Assembly: GCA_028819195.1 (NCBI GenBank)
Contig: JAPPMF010000008.1
Coordinates: 62,001 to 126,000 of the forward strand
Direction of reading: 5' to 3'
DNA length: 64,000 nt
Origin: Bin55 sp028819195
Lineage (GTDB): Bacteria > Pseudomonadota > Gammaproteobacteria > Pseudomonadales > Azotimanducaceae
The translations under genes and the position numbers were made by a program. The notes under the pieces were generated by a model, which searched no databases, had not been told where the DNA came from, and saw only the letters and a program-made list of their open reading frames with translations. Of the stretch, positions 9,074 through 17,922 are shown one piece after another (positions within the stretch are counted from its first letter, which is position 1; each line of letters opens with the position of its first letter).

Positions 9074-9481
9074 ATGACACTAGGAAAACAAAGATCGTCG
9101 ACTGACGACGAAAGCGACATCAACTTGACACCGATGCTTGATGTAGTCTTTATTATGTTGATCTTTTTCATCGTAACGGCAACTTTTATTAAACAAACTG
9201 GCGCTGATCCGAGACTGGCTGAAGCAGTGACTTCAAGACCCAAACCTACGGTCAGTGTATTAGTGGGTATTACTGCTAATGGCGACATCATGATCGATAA
9301 GAAACGGGTTGATCCAGATCATGTGCGTGCGCAAATCGAAAGACTTCACGCAGAAAATCCCAAGGGTGACCTAGTGATAAAGCCAGATGTGAATGCCGAC
9401 TTCGAAAAAATAAGGGTCGTATTGAATGCTGCAAGAGGTGCGAAAATACCCAACGTATCTTTAGCGACCGAACCTAATTGA
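9074..9481 (+). CDS. exbD: Biopolymer transport protein ExbD
   Basis: ExbD/TolR-family stator component, 135 residues. The single helix (about 23-43) starts with the essential protonatable aspartate in the motif NLTPMLDVVFIML (Asp23). The periplasmic domain follows, with ITANGDIMIDKKRV and the conserved end region. Its last 10 codons have been copied downstream, at 10193-10225, as part of a tandem duplication. It is 12 bp after exbB and 28 bp before the first tonB. Confidence 0.95.
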   Translation: MTLGKQRSSTDDESDINLTPMLDVVFIMLIFFIVTATFIKQTGADPRLAEAVTSRPKPTVSVLVGITANGDIMIDKKRVDPDHVRAQIERLHAENPKGDLVIKPDVNADFEKIRVVLNAARGAKIPNVSLATEPN

Positions 9482-9509
9482 TTGTGAATCACTAAGTGAG
9501 GACCGAACT

Positions 9510-10124
9510 ATGCAAAAAATGATTGAACGATACAGTGTCGGACTTTGTGCTGGCGCGATTGTTACGATTGGTTTACTTTGGGTCATGCAAGCTGTGATCT
9601 CAACGGACAAGAATCCTTTGAACGAGGATGTCACATACCGTAATTTGGAATTTGTTAAACTCTTGGACGACGTCGAGCCGGTACGTGAGGATCTGAGATT
9701 GGAAAAACCACCGGATATCGATGAAATGCCGCCTGATTTACCAGAACCGGATTTATCACTCGATGATGGTGGATCGATTGGGATACCAATTGATGTGGTC
9801 TCTGATGTAGGCCCAGTAGAAGCAGACCCAGGTGGATATACCTCCGATGGTGAATATGAACCGATTTTCAAAGTTCAACCGATCTACCCACGGAGAGCTT
9901 TACAACTTGAACTTGAAGGGTGGGTCGTCGTCGAGTTTGACGTTACCGAGACTGGTAATGTCGAAAATGTTGTCGTCGTAGATGCTGATCCAAAAGGTGT
10001 GTTCGACAGTGCCGCCCGAAAAGCCGCGGAGAAGTTTCGTTATCGACCCAAGGTGGTGAACGAAAAACCCATTCGTGTGACAGGAGTACGAAATCGAATT
10101 ATCTTTGAGTTGGAAGCGGAGTGA
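9510..10124 (+). CDS. tonB: TonB energy transducer, copy 1
   Basis: TonB of the short TonB2-like type, 204 residues. An N-terminal membrane anchor (about 9-32) is followed by an acidic, proline-rich periplasmic spacer (EKPPDIDEMPPDLPEPD) and a C-terminal TonB domain (about 115-204). That domain has YPRRALQLELEGWV, VEFDVTETGNVENV, the KFRYRP motif and the final RIIFELE strand. TonB couples ExbB/ExbD to outer-membrane receptors. The C-terminal 90 residues are almost identical to those of copy 2, while the spacer differs in sequence, so the receptor-binding part is conserved and the linker drifts. Confidence 0.95.
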   Translation: MQKMIERYSVGLCAGAIVTIGLLWVMQAVISTDKNPLNEDVTYRNLEFVKLLDDVEPVREDLRLEKPPDIDEMPPDLPEPDLSLDDGGSIGIPIDVVSDVGPVEADPGGYTSDGEYEPIFKVQPIYPRRALQLELEGWVVVEFDVTETGNVENVVVVDADPKGVFDSAARKAAEKFRYRPKVVNEKPIRVTGVRNRIIFELEAE

Positions 10125-10192
10125 TGGTCGCCAGGTTTTTCTGGCTGTTAAAGAATCCAGGTCGTTTTGGTTACTTCGGTGAAATAACAAAG

Positions 10193-10225
10193 CCCAACGT
10201 ATTTTTAGCGACCGAACCTAATTAA
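10193..10225 (+). pseudogene. Remnant of exbD 3' end at the duplication junction
   Basis: Eleven codons read PNVFLATEPN-stop, against PNVSLATEPN-stop at the real exbD end (9449-9481). The remnant has no start of its own and sits 28 bp before tonB copy 2, exactly where exbD sits before copy 1. It marks the breakpoint of the 744-bp tandem duplication. A small hairpin (GCCAG, GTTTTT loop, CTGGC) lies at 10130-10145 between copy 1 and this remnant. Confidence 0.85.
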
Positions 10226-10253
10226 TTCTGAATCACTATGTGAGGACCGAACC

Positions 10254-10868
10254 ATGCAAAAAATGATTGAACGATATAGTGTCGGACTGTGTGCAGGCGC
10301 GATTGTGACGATCGGTTTACTTTGGGTAATGCAATCTGTGATCTCGACAGACAAGAATCCTTTGAACGAGGATGTTAAATACGTGCCCGTGAATTGGGTT
10401 CAACTTCTGGACGATATCCCGCCGAAACGTGAAGACCGGGAACCAGAAAAACCTCCCGAATTCGATGAAATGCCTCCGGATCCAGACGCTCCTGATATTG
10501 AAATAGAACCAGGTGGCGACATTGGGGGACCCATTGAACCAGATGTTGACCCAGGTACAGTAGATCCAGACCCGGGCGGGTACATGTCCGATGGTGAATA
10601 CGAACCGACTATCAAAGTTGCGCCGATCTATCCAAGACGAGCTTTACAACTTGAACTTGAAGGGTGGGTTATCGTCGAGTTCGACGTTACCGAGACTGGT
10701 AATGTTGAAAATGTCGTCGTCGTAGATGCTGAACCAAAAGGTGTGTTTGACAGTGCCGCGAGAAAGGCTGCTGAGAAGTTTCGTTATCGACCTAAGGTAG
10801 TGAACGAAAAACCCATTCGAGTGACAGGCGTGCGGAATCGCATCATCTTTGAGTTAGAAAAGGAATAA
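10254..10868 (+). CDS. tonB: TonB energy transducer, copy 2
   Basis: Second tandem TonB, 204 residues, the same length as copy 1. The membrane anchor (MQKMIERYSVGLCAGAIVT...) and the C-terminal domain are almost unchanged, with differences such as V to I in GWVIVEF and D to E in VDAEPKG. The spacer is rewritten (KPPEFDEMPPDPDAPDIEIEP) and has more proline, aspartate and glutamate. It comes from the 744-bp duplication. Two near-identical receptor domains with different linkers could reach different receptors or simply raise dosage. Confidence 0.94.
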   Translation: MQKMIERYSVGLCAGAIVTIGLLWVMQSVISTDKNPLNEDVKYVPVNWVQLLDDIPPKREDREPEKPPEFDEMPPDPDAPDIEIEPGGDIGGPIEPDVDPGTVDPDPGGYMSDGEYEPTIKVAPIYPRRALQLELEGWVIVEFDVTETGNVENVVVVDAEPKGVFDSAARKAAEKFRYRPKVVNEKPIRVTGVRNRIIFELEKE

Positions 10869-10889
10869 CTCATCTGTAAGGACCAAACC

Positions 10890-11507
10890 GTGCGACGATT
10901 GATTGAACGATACTGTGTCGGGCTTTGTGCTAGCACGGTTGTGACGATCAGTTTGTTTTGGGGAATGCAAGCCGTAGTTTCAACCGAGATGAACTTAGTG
11001 AAAGATCGATGCATACACGGGGACACGTTCGAATCCTGGCCCACCGATATCATACACCCCGAGATCGCATACATTGACACATGGCCCCCTGGTAGACTAG
11101 AAATAGAAAAGCCACGCGGTATCGATGAAATGCTGCCAAAATTGGAAGAGCCGACTAGGATACTTGAGACTGGTAGTTTAATAGATACTCTACTCGACGT
11201 ATCGGCTGTAGGATCAGTGAATGCCGACCCACGTGGGTATACCGTAGATGGTGAATACAAGCCGGTTTATCCACGCTGGAAAAACGGATTTGAACTCGAA
11301 GGTTGGGTGGTTGTAGAGTTCGACGTTACAGAGACGGGTCATATTGAAAATGTCGTTGTGGTGGATGCTAAGCCGAAACGACTGTTCGACGACAAAGCTA
11401 TAAAAGCTGCCCAAAAGATGCGTTTCAGACCTAAGGTGGTAAATGGACAGCCGGTACGCGTGAAAGGAGTTCAAATTCGGATCATCTTTGAGTTAGAAAA
11501 TGAATAG
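10890..11507 (+). CDS. tonB: TonB energy transducer, copy 3 (diverged)
   Basis: Third tandem TonB, 205 residues, start GTG at 10890 preceded by GTAAGGACC. It keeps the anchor (MRRLIERYCVGLCAS) and the C-terminal domain (ELEGWVVVEFDVTETGHIENV, FRPKVVNGQPVRV, RIIFELE). It has diverged more than copies 1 and 2. The spacer contains less proline and new Trp/His residues (FESWPTDIIHPEI). The usual PIYPRRAL entry to the TonB domain has become KPVYPRWKNGF, with the IKV segment lost. It may serve a distinct partner or be decaying; the frame is intact throughout. Confidence 0.88.
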   Translation: MRRLIERYCVGLCASTVVTISLFWGMQAVVSTEMNLVKDRCIHGDTFESWPTDIIHPEIAYIDTWPPGRLEIEKPRGIDEMLPKLEEPTRILETGSLIDTLLDVSAVGSVNADPRGYTVDGEYKPVYPRWKNGFELEGWVVVEFDVTETGHIENVVVVDAKPKRLFDDKAIKAAQKMRFRPKVVNGQPVRVKGVQIRIIFELENE

Positions 11508-11586
11508 TCAAACACAAACGATTAAGTTCTGTTGAAATTTAGACCTACAGCTAAGTTAGATTAAAAGGAAATCAGGGAGTTTGAGA

Positions 11587-13161
11587 ATGATTAGAGTACG
11601 AGTAGTTTGTTGGTTGCTCGCAATTACGTTTGGATTACTGTTTGCCTTCGACGGTGTGCACGTTCCTTCATCCATGCTAATGGCTAAGTCATCCAAGGAC
11701 GAAGATCCACGTCCCGAACGGAATGTCCAGCCGATGTCGCTTGAAACATACGACAAGCTGACTAAAGTCGGTGAATTAATGGATGAAGGCGAACTCGACA
11801 AAGCCAAGGAAAATTTGGACCGATTGCTCAAGCGGCGTGGGTTGAACGGTAACGAAATCGCCAATATCTATAGAAATTTGGTTTGGTGGGCAAACGAGAC
11901 CAATCAAGAAGACTTAGCTGTGGACTATTTAAAACAGGCTCTTGAGTACCGTGAGGAAATACCCTACCACATAGAAGAGGGAGTGCTTTATCAAATCGCT
12001 CAATATGCCTTTCAGAGGGCAGATTTTGAAGAAACCTTAGACTACCTAATGCAATGGATGGATTTAGCATTAAACCATGGTTCCAAGCATGTTTATTTTC
12101 TCGCCAACACTTATTGGGCACTGTCATATCAGATTGAGGAAGAAGCGTTTGAAGAAATCGATCGCAGGACTGCTGGTTTAGAACCCATAGAGAAAAAAGA
12201 ATTACGAGATGAGATTCTTGATTCATATAGACCCAGAATGCAACCCCATCTTGAGCAGGTTACTCATTGGGTGACGACTGCCATTGACAAAGCACAAGAA
12301 GAAGCCTTAGCAGAACTTCAAGTACAATATGGGGAAGAACCAGTGCCAGAGGAAGAGATACCAGGTATTGAGATTATTCGTGAAAGTTGGTGGAGATTGT
12401 TGGTGGCTGCCCATGATCGACTTGAACAGTTCGAAGAATCCCTTGAAATTTGGGAGTTGCTCGCAACGAATCATCCGAAGAAAGAATATTTTATTGGTAT
12501 GCATCAATCACTTGCTGCACTTGATCGAACTGACGAGTCCATTTACGCTTTAGAGGCTGCTTATTGGGCCGGTTATCTCGATACTTCCGATCTTATTGTC
12601 AGTTTTATTCAAAAGCTTGGAGGGACGTTTTCAGCCATTCGCGCACTATGGATACTTGAGAATGAAATTGATGCAGAATTGGTAGAGATTAGTCCTAAAA
12701 TTCGCAAGTCCCAAGGGCAATATGCGAGTTTGAGTCGAGAAGAAGATCGCGCCATTGAGTACTTTGAACAATACCTCGAGGAAGAGGAAGATGCTAAAGT
12801 CTACCATCAAATTGCGATGCGATACTTTGCGGTTAAAAGACCTACCGACTGTGTGGAAGCGGCAGCCAAAGCACTTGAGCTAGACAAAGAACAAGAAGTG
12901 ATTCGAGATGTTCCATCGCTAAAAATTCTACAATCGCTTTGTATGATTGAAACAGGTGATTTGTCAGGTGCAACGAAGTCTCTTACAGATATTCGTAAAG
13001 AAGCTATACGTGAAGACGACGAGGAGACTGAGAAGAAAGCAAAGAGTTACTTAAACTACATTAGGTCTTTGGAACGGCAAATCGAGTATCGAGAGGAAGT
13101 CGAACAACGGGAGCGGGATTACCTCGAAGAAAAACGCAAACGTCAACAATCATCGACTTAG
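11587..13161 (+). CDS. Exported tetratricopeptide-repeat protein of the TonB operon
   Basis: About 524 residues. ATG 11587 was preferred to the TTG at 11581 because AGGGAG lies seven bases upstream of it. A hydrophobic N-terminal segment (VVCWLLAITFGLLFAF) acts as signal peptide or anchor. The rest is helical, with TPR-like pairs such as LMDEGELDKAKENLDRLL, AVDYLKQALEYRE and ECVEAAAKALELDKE-like segments, and a charged C-terminal tail. TPR proteins regularly close DUF3450-ExbB-ExbB-ExbD-TonB operons in Gammaproteobacteria. The role is unknown; periplasmic scaffolding is a reasonable guess. Confidence 0.85.
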   Translation: MIRVRVVCWLLAITFGLLFAFDGVHVPSSMLMAKSSKDEDPRPERNVQPMSLETYDKLTKVGELMDEGELDKAKENLDRLLKRRGLNGNEIANIYRNLVWWANETNQEDLAVDYLKQALEYREEIPYHIEEGVLYQIAQYAFQRADFEETLDYLMQWMDLALNHGSKHVYFLANTYWALSYQIEEEAFEEIDRRTAGLEPIEKKELRDEILDSYRPRMQPHLEQVTHWVTTAIDKAQEEALAELQVQYGEEPVPEEEIPGIEIIRESWWRLLVAAHDRLEQFEESLEIWELLATNHPKKEYFIGMHQSLAALDRTDESIYALEAAYWAGYLDTSDLIVSFIQKLGGTFSAIRALWILENEIDAELVEISPKIRKSQGQYASLSREEDRAIEYFEQYLEEEEDAKVYHQIAMRYFAVKRPTDCVEAAAKALELDKEQEVIRDVPSLKILQSLCMIETGDLSGATKSLTDIRKEAIREDDEETEKKAKSYLNYIRSLERQIEYREEVEQRERDYLEEKRKRQQSST

Positions 13162-13326
13162 ATTGCTCGCATCTCGCTGTGATCGGTGAGCATGTGAGGC
13201 TCCTTGCCTGAATAAGTCAAAGCATTTGGCAACTTTGTTGGTAGCGAAAGTGTACTTTGCCAATTGCTGTTACAAACCGTTTCTTGAAGCTGTATCTTGA
13301 ACTCAACCGTCTGTGTACAGCCCTGA

Positions 13327-13974
13327 ATGTTCTCCGGAATCGTACATGCTTCTTGTCAAGTTCATTCGCTGATCACCGAGAACAATTCAGCTCGGTTAGT
13401 TGTTAAACTAGGGAACCACGCTACTCATCTAGAGGTTGGACAATCTGTCGCAGTTAACGGTGTCTGTCTGACTGCCATAGCAATTGAAAATTCGAATGTT
13501 TCATTCGATGTCGTCGATCAAACCCTTCGGACAACTAATCTAAGTGAGTTAACGAGCTCGGATTGGGTCAATGTCGAACGTTCACTAAAACTAGGCGACG
13601 AAATCGGTGGACATCTTTTGTCAGGACACATCGCTGGGTTAGCGCGAGTTAATTCTGTAATTAGTCAAAATGAACGAACTAGATTGGAGATACAAATTCC
13701 AATCAATTGGCGACGTTTCTTATTCCCGAAAGGATTTATTGCACTTAATGGAGTGAGTTTAACGCTGGCAGAATATTCCCATCAAACAGGATTTGGTTCA
13801 GTGTATTTGATTCCAGAAACACTAAAACGAACTAATTTACGGTTCGCGCGCACTGGTACTGAGTTGAATCTAGAGATTGACGCACAAACTCAAACAATAA
13901 TATCGACTGTTGAAAATTACCTACAAAATTCTGGTGTAAGCAACTTGCCAATCAATAACAAGGTGGATTCATAG
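13327..13974 (+). CDS. ribE: Riboflavin synthase alpha chain
   Basis: Catalyses dismutation of two 6,7-dimethyl-8-ribityllumazine molecules to riboflavin, 215 residues, the normal length. It starts with the family-typical MFSGIV and contains two lumazine-binding repeats: VGQSVAVNGVCLTA with SFDVVDQTLRTTNL, then FIALNGVSLTLAE with SVYLIPETLKRTNL. SGHIAG marks the join of the two barrels. No FMN riboswitch signature was seen in the 165 bp upstream; only a 7-bp inverted repeat (TTGGCAA at 13226-13232, TTGCCAA at 13257-13263) stands out there. pyrF follows closely. Confidence 0.95.
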   Translation: MFSGIVHASCQVHSLITENNSARLVVKLGNHATHLEVGQSVAVNGVCLTAIAIENSNVSFDVVDQTLRTTNLSELTSSDWVNVERSLKLGDEIGGHLLSGHIAGLARVNSVISQNERTRLEIQIPINWRRFLFPKGFIALNGVSLTLAEYSHQTGFGSVYLIPETLKRTNLRFARTGTELNLEIDAQTQTIISTVENYLQNSGVSNLPINNKVDS

Positions 13975-13994
13975 TTTCGTTTCACCAAACCATA

Positions 13995-14015
13995 ACTAGT
14001 CAGTGTTTGACTAGT
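13995..14015 (+). promoter_or_regulatory. Perfect hairpin over the presumed pyrF start
   Basis: ACTAGTCA (13995-14002), loop GTGTT and TGACTAGT (14008-14015) form an 8-bp perfect stem. The best in-frame start codon for pyrF, TTG at 14007-14009, is inside this structure and has no Shine-Dalgarno sequence. If transcribed it could limit initiation or mark a different start. Regulatory function is inferred. Confidence 0.4.
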
Positions 14016-14780
14016 AACTCCTTTCTATGTGTTGGGATTGATCCAACACCGGCGCTTGTTGAACAGCTGTACCCGCAAACTGCAGACAGGTTCTTAGATT
14101 TTTGTAAAAGTATTGTCGAAAGAGTAGCACCTTATTGCTGTGCTTTAAAGACAAATCACGCATTTTTTGGTGCAGTTGGCCAAGAGCAACAGTTGGCTAC
14201 ATTCATTCGTTGGGTGCATGCCGAATACCCAGGATTACCGGTAATTCTTGACGCTAAACGAAACGATATCGGGTCGTCCTCGGCACGTTATGCATATGAA
14301 GCTTTTCATCGTTTTGAAGCTGACGCGGTGACTGTTAATGCGTTTATGGGCTGGGATACTGTTGAACCATTTTTGTCATACGAAGAAAAGGGTGTGTTCA
14401 TACTGTGTAGAACCAGTAATCCTGGTTCGAATTGGTTACAGACGATTGGTGAACCAGAGCCTGTGTATTTACGGATCGCCGAGCACGTGCAACGACTTGC
14501 ACGAGAAAACATCATGCTAGTAGTGGGTGCAACTCACTTGGATGCATTGGAGCGAGTTCGACAAACCGCGCCCGATGTCTGGTTACTAATTCCGGGAGTG
14601 GGCGCACAGGGGGGCGACACAGCTGAAGTACTGCGTCTAGCGCGTCGACAAGACGGCCTAGGGATTGTTATAAACTGTTCAAGAGGTATTACACAGCACG
14701 ATGTGTCTGCAGAAATGTACCTAGACGAAGTCGAACAGTCAGCAGTCTTCTGGAATCGAGCATTAGTCGTTAAACCTTAA
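14007..14780 (+). CDS. pyrF: Orotidine 5'-phosphate decarboxylase, type 2
   Basis: Last step of UMP synthesis, decarboxylating OMP to UMP. About 257 residues of the longer subfamily 2 (as in actinobacteria and some proteobacteria) rather than the E. coli-type PyrF. Visible motifs are FLCVGIDPTP at the N-terminus, CALKTNHAFF, the catalytic DAKRNDIGSSS, VTVNAFMGWDTVEPF and the phosphate-binding IPGVGAQGG. The start is uncertain: homologues have some extra residues before the LCVGLDP-like motif, but the only standard start in frame is TTG 14007, buried in a hairpin; the frame stays open upstream into the ribE stop. An unusual start codon there is possible. Confidence 0.92.
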   Translation: MTSNSFLCVGIDPTPALVEQLYPQTADRFLDFCKSIVERVAPYCCALKTNHAFFGAVGQEQQLATFIRWVHAEYPGLPVILDAKRNDIGSSSARYAYEAFHRFEADAVTVNAFMGWDTVEPFLSYEEKGVFILCRTSNPGSNWLQTIGEPEPVYLRIAEHVQRLARENIMLVVGATHLDALERVRQTAPDVWLLIPGVGAQGGDTAEVLRLARRQDGLGIVINCSRGITQHDVSAEMYLDEVEQSAVFWNRALVVKP

Positions 14781-14875
14781 TTCAGCGTAGGGTCGTCGAC
14801 TTTGTCGAGTTGCTACGTTCTAAAACCTAGAATAATGGAATCTAGCGTTCAGCAGTTTCAAGAGTTCGTAGTGTC

Positions 14876-16051
14876 ATGAAAACCAAAAGCTTTCAGTGGG
14901 CTGATCCCTTTTTGCTTAATGATCAACTCACTCAAGAAGAACGATTGATCGCAGAATCCACAGCTGAATTTGCGGCACAACACCTCTTGCCTCGAGTGAT
15001 CCAAGATACTCGCAATGAGTCTTTTGATCGTTCAATCATGTTGGATTTTGGTCGTATGGGACTCCTTGGCGCTACCCTACCTTTGGAGTACGGTGGGACG
15101 AACGCGAGTTACGTTAGCTACGGGCTCATGACTCGAGAAATTGAACGAATCGATTCCGGCTATCGATCGGCGGTTAGTGCTCAGTCGTCGTTAGTCATGC
15201 ATCCAATATTTACCTTTGGATCCCCAGAGCAAAAAGCGAAGTATTTGCCTCGACTAGCTACGGGAGAGTTAATTGGTTGCTTTGGTTTAACAGAGCCAAA
15301 TCATGGTTCGGATCCGGGGAATATGGAGACGATCGCGGTCGCGACTGAATCAGGTTTTTTATTGAATGGAACGAAGACATGGATTACCAACGCACCCATC
15401 GCAGATCTCGCATTAGTTTGGGCGAAACTTGATGGTGCAATTTGCGGTTTTTTGGTGGAACGCGACACTCCAGGGTTTGCTACGTCCAAAATTGCAGGAA
15501 AAATGAGCATGCGAGCTTCTGCCACCGGGCAAATAGTGCTTAACGATGTGCATGTACCGTCGAGTAGTATCCTGCCTAACGGGAAAGGAATCGGCTCGGC
15601 CTTTTCATGTCTCAACCTCGCTCGTTTCGGTATAACTTGGGGAGCTATGGGAGCTGCTGAGTTTTGTTGGCACGCGGCACGTCAATACACTTTAGACCGA
15701 ACTCAATTTGGTCGACCGATTGCGTCAAACCAGCTCATTCAAAAGAAGTTAGTCGATATGCAGACGGACATTACTCTGGGACTCCAAGGATGTTTGCGTT
15801 TAGGTAGATTACTCGATGAAGAACAACTACCGGTAGAAAGTATTTCACTACTGAAGCGAAACAATTGTGGAAAGGCACTTGAAATCGCCCGTATGGCACG
15901 AGACATGCATGGTGCTAATGGTATTGTGGACGAATACCATGTCATTCGGCACGTAACGAATTTAGAAACTGTCAATACCTACGAAGGTACACACGATATA
16001 CATGCACTGATCTTAGGGCGTGCGCAAACAGGGATACAAGCGTTTTGTTAG
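14876..16051 (+). CDS. gcdH: Glutaryl-CoA dehydrogenase (acyl-CoA dehydrogenase family)
   Basis: FAD enzyme converting glutaryl-CoA to crotonyl-CoA in lysine, tryptophan and related catabolism, 391 residues. The N-terminus FQWADPFLLNDQLTQEER is characteristic of glutaryl-CoA dehydrogenases. FAD/substrate motifs include CFGLTEPNHGSDPG and TWITNAP; YTLDRTQFGRPI and the end region NTYEGTHDIHALILGRAQTG follow the family, with the catalytic Glu in TYEGTHD. The arginine that binds the glutaryl carboxylate was not checked in three dimensions. The 3' end overlaps the uvrC start by a few bases. Confidence 0.9.
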   Translation: MKTKSFQWADPFLLNDQLTQEERLIAESTAEFAAQHLLPRVIQDTRNESFDRSIMLDFGRMGLLGATLPLEYGGTNASYVSYGLMTREIERIDSGYRSAVSAQSSLVMHPIFTFGSPEQKAKYLPRLATGELIGCFGLTEPNHGSDPGNMETIAVATESGFLLNGTKTWITNAPIADLALVWAKLDGAICGFLVERDTPGFATSKIAGKMSMRASATGQIVLNDVHVPSSSILPNGKGIGSAFSCLNLARFGITWGAMGAAEFCWHAARQYTLDRTQFGRPIASNQLIQKKLVDMQTDITLGLQGCLRLGRLLDEEQLPVESISLLKRNNCGKALEIARMARDMHGANGIVDEYHVIRHVTNLETVNTYEGTHDIHALILGRAQTGIQAFC

Positions 16052-17922
16052 TTCCACAACAACAGTCCGTTCGAGTACGAACAAATTTGTCCGATGAGCA
16101 GACTGAGAAACAGGCTAGACTCGCATCACTCTTACGCGCGTTACCTACACGGACCGGTGTTTATCGACTGGTGGACGACGAAAACCGTATTCTGTACATT
16201 GGCAAGGCACGTAATCTCAAAGCGCGCGTTTCATCGTACTTTAAGCCAACGGGCCTATCGACCAAAACGATCAATCTAGTATCAAAAACCGAGGACATCC
16301 AATATACCGTTGTCAACAGTGAAACTGAAGCATTACTACTCGAGCAATCACTCATAAAAAGTGAAAAACCGCCGTTCAACGTTATGCTCAGAGACGACAA
16401 AAGTTATCCGTACATTTACCTGTCCGATCATGTGTTTCCACAAATTCGCGTACATCGTGGGAAAAAATCTCAGCATGGCACGTATTTTGGTCCGTTTCCC
16501 AGTGCTTCGGCAGTCCGGAATAGTATTTCATTACTGCAACGAGTCTTTCGATTACGACCTTGTTCCGATTCGTACTTTAAAAATCGTTCTAGACCTTGTC
16601 TACAGTACCAAATTCATCGTTGTAGTGGTCCGTGTGTCGGCATGATTGATGAATCAGATTATGCCGAAGACATTAGTCGGGCAACTCTGTTTCTGGATGG
16701 TAAAAGTCAAACTCTGATGGACGAACTTAAGCAGCAAATGCACCAGGCTTCCACCGATTTAGAGTATGAATTAGCTGCTAGACTACGTGATCAAATTCAG
16801 TCTTTGCGTAAGGTTCAGGAAGATCAATCCATCTATACATCGTCGGGTTCGGTTGACTTGTTTGGGGTCGCCTCCCGAGACAGTCACGTTTGTATTCAAG
16901 GTATGTTTATCAGAGACGGTCGCTTGCTCGGTCATCGAAACTGGTTTCCTTCGAATGAACTCGGTTTAGAACCGAATGTGTTTCTTGGGAAATTTCTTGC
17001 ACAGTTTTATTTGGGTAGTGTCGAACGAGAAATTCCTAGAACAGTGATTACTCACATGGATTTTGACGATCGCCAGATATTGGCAGAAGCCTTGTCGACA
17101 CACGTTGGTAGAACGATCGATGTAGTCACTCAAGTTAGGACAAAACGAGCAAAATGGTTGGAATTAGTGCGGGAGAACGTTGAACACTCGTTGTCAACTT
17201 ACATACAAGCCCGCCAGCAGGAAGCTGATCGTTTCATCGAATTGCAGTTGCTATTGGGATTGTCAGAACCACCGCAAAGGATCGAGTGTTTTGACATCAG
17301 TCATTCACAAGGAGAAGCAACGGTAGCGAGTTGTGTAGTATTCGATCACACTGGTCCGGTGAAATCTGAATATCGCCGTTTTAAGATAGCTGGAGTGAAC
17401 CGTGGCGATGACTATCATGCCCTAGAACAAGCAGTTTCTCGTCGATTCACTCGTGTGCAAGCTGAAGGTTTATCGTTACCTGATATACTTATCATAGATG
17501 GTGGAACCGGTCAGATTAACATTGTGTATGAAAGCATCTCGGCGATGCTCGATGAAGATATAGTGTTACTTGGAATAGCTAAAGATCCAACTCGCAAATC
17601 AGGCAAAGAAACAATTTGGCAGTTTGGTAAAGGTAGACTAGTAATCAACCCTACCAGTGGGGCTATGCATTTGCTCCAACAGATTCGCGATGAAGCCCAT
17701 CGATTTGCAGTTACCGGACACAGAATAGCACGACAAAAAGCACGTCGAAGTAGCCAATTAGATGCGATTAGTGGTGTTGGACTAAAACGTCGGCGAAATT
17801 TACTGGTACACTTTGGTTCAGTAGCTACAATTCGTCAAGCGAGTGCAGCAGAAATTGCCAAGGTACCTGGTATTAATCGAAAATTAGCCGAGCACATTTA
17901 CGGACACTTCAATGCGGTTTAG
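16045..17922 (+). CDS. uvrC: UvrABC system protein C
   Basis: Dual-incision nuclease of nucleotide excision repair, about 625 residues. The GIY-YIG domain is at the N-terminus (TGVYRLVDDENRILYIGKA), followed by the cysteine cluster CLQYQIHRCSGPCVG, the UVR domain that binds UvrB (about 225-260), the RNase H-like nuclease domain (ECFDISHSQGEATVASCVVF ... IIDGGTGQ) and two helix-hairpin-helix motifs at the end (LDAISGVGLKRRRNLL, AKVPGINRKLAEHIY). The longest frame begins at TTG 16045; a TTG at about 16087 gives an N-terminus closer to other UvrC proteins. It overlaps pgsA by 11 bp. Confidence 0.95.
   Translation: MLVPQQQSVRVRTNLSDEQTEKQARLASLLRALPTRTGVYRLVDDENRILYIGKARNLKARVSSYFKPTGLSTKTINLVSKTEDIQYTVVNSETEALLLEQSLIKSEKPPFNVMLRDDKSYPYIYLSDHVFPQIRVHRGKKSQHGTYFGPFPSASAVRNSISLLQRVFRLRPCSDSYFKNRSRPCLQYQIHRCSGPCVGMIDESDYAEDISRATLFLDGKSQTLMDELKQQMHQASTDLEYELAARLRDQIQSLRKVQEDQSIYTSSGSVDLFGVASRDSHVCIQGMFIRDGRLLGHRNWFPSNELGLEPNVFLGKFLAQFYLGSVEREIPRTVITHMDFDDRQILAEALSTHVGRTIDVVTQVRTKRAKWLELVRENVEHSLSTYIQARQQEADRFIELQLLLGLSEPPQRIECFDISHSQGEATVASCVVFDHTGPVKSEYRRFKIAGVNRGDDYHALEQAVSRRFTRVQAEGLSLPDILIIDGGTGQINIVYESISAMLDEDIVLLGIAKDPTRKSGKETIWQFGKGRLVINPTSGAMHLLQQIRDEAHRFAVTGHRIARQKARRSSQLDAISGVGLKRRRNLLVHFGSVATIRQASAAEIAKVPGINRKLAEHIYGHFNAV

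Larger units (their letters stand above)
9449..10868 (+). repeat. 744-bp tandem duplication covering the exbD tail and tonB
   Basis: The unit 9449-10192 (last codons of exbD, intergenic leader, whole tonB copy 1 and its trailer) is followed directly by a second unit starting at 10193. Corresponding points are exactly 744 bp apart: the CCCAACGTAT stretch at 9449 and 10193, and the tonB starts at 9510 and 10254. The leader between exbD and tonB is nearly identical in the two units. The third tonB, 636 bp further on, has a different trailer and so arose by a separate event. Confidence 0.85.

Noticed and set aside
13162..13326. Possible FMN riboswitch upstream of ribE
   Set aside because: The conserved RFN core (AGGGGCAGGG, CCGACCGGCGG-like segments) is absent; only a short inverted repeat is present.
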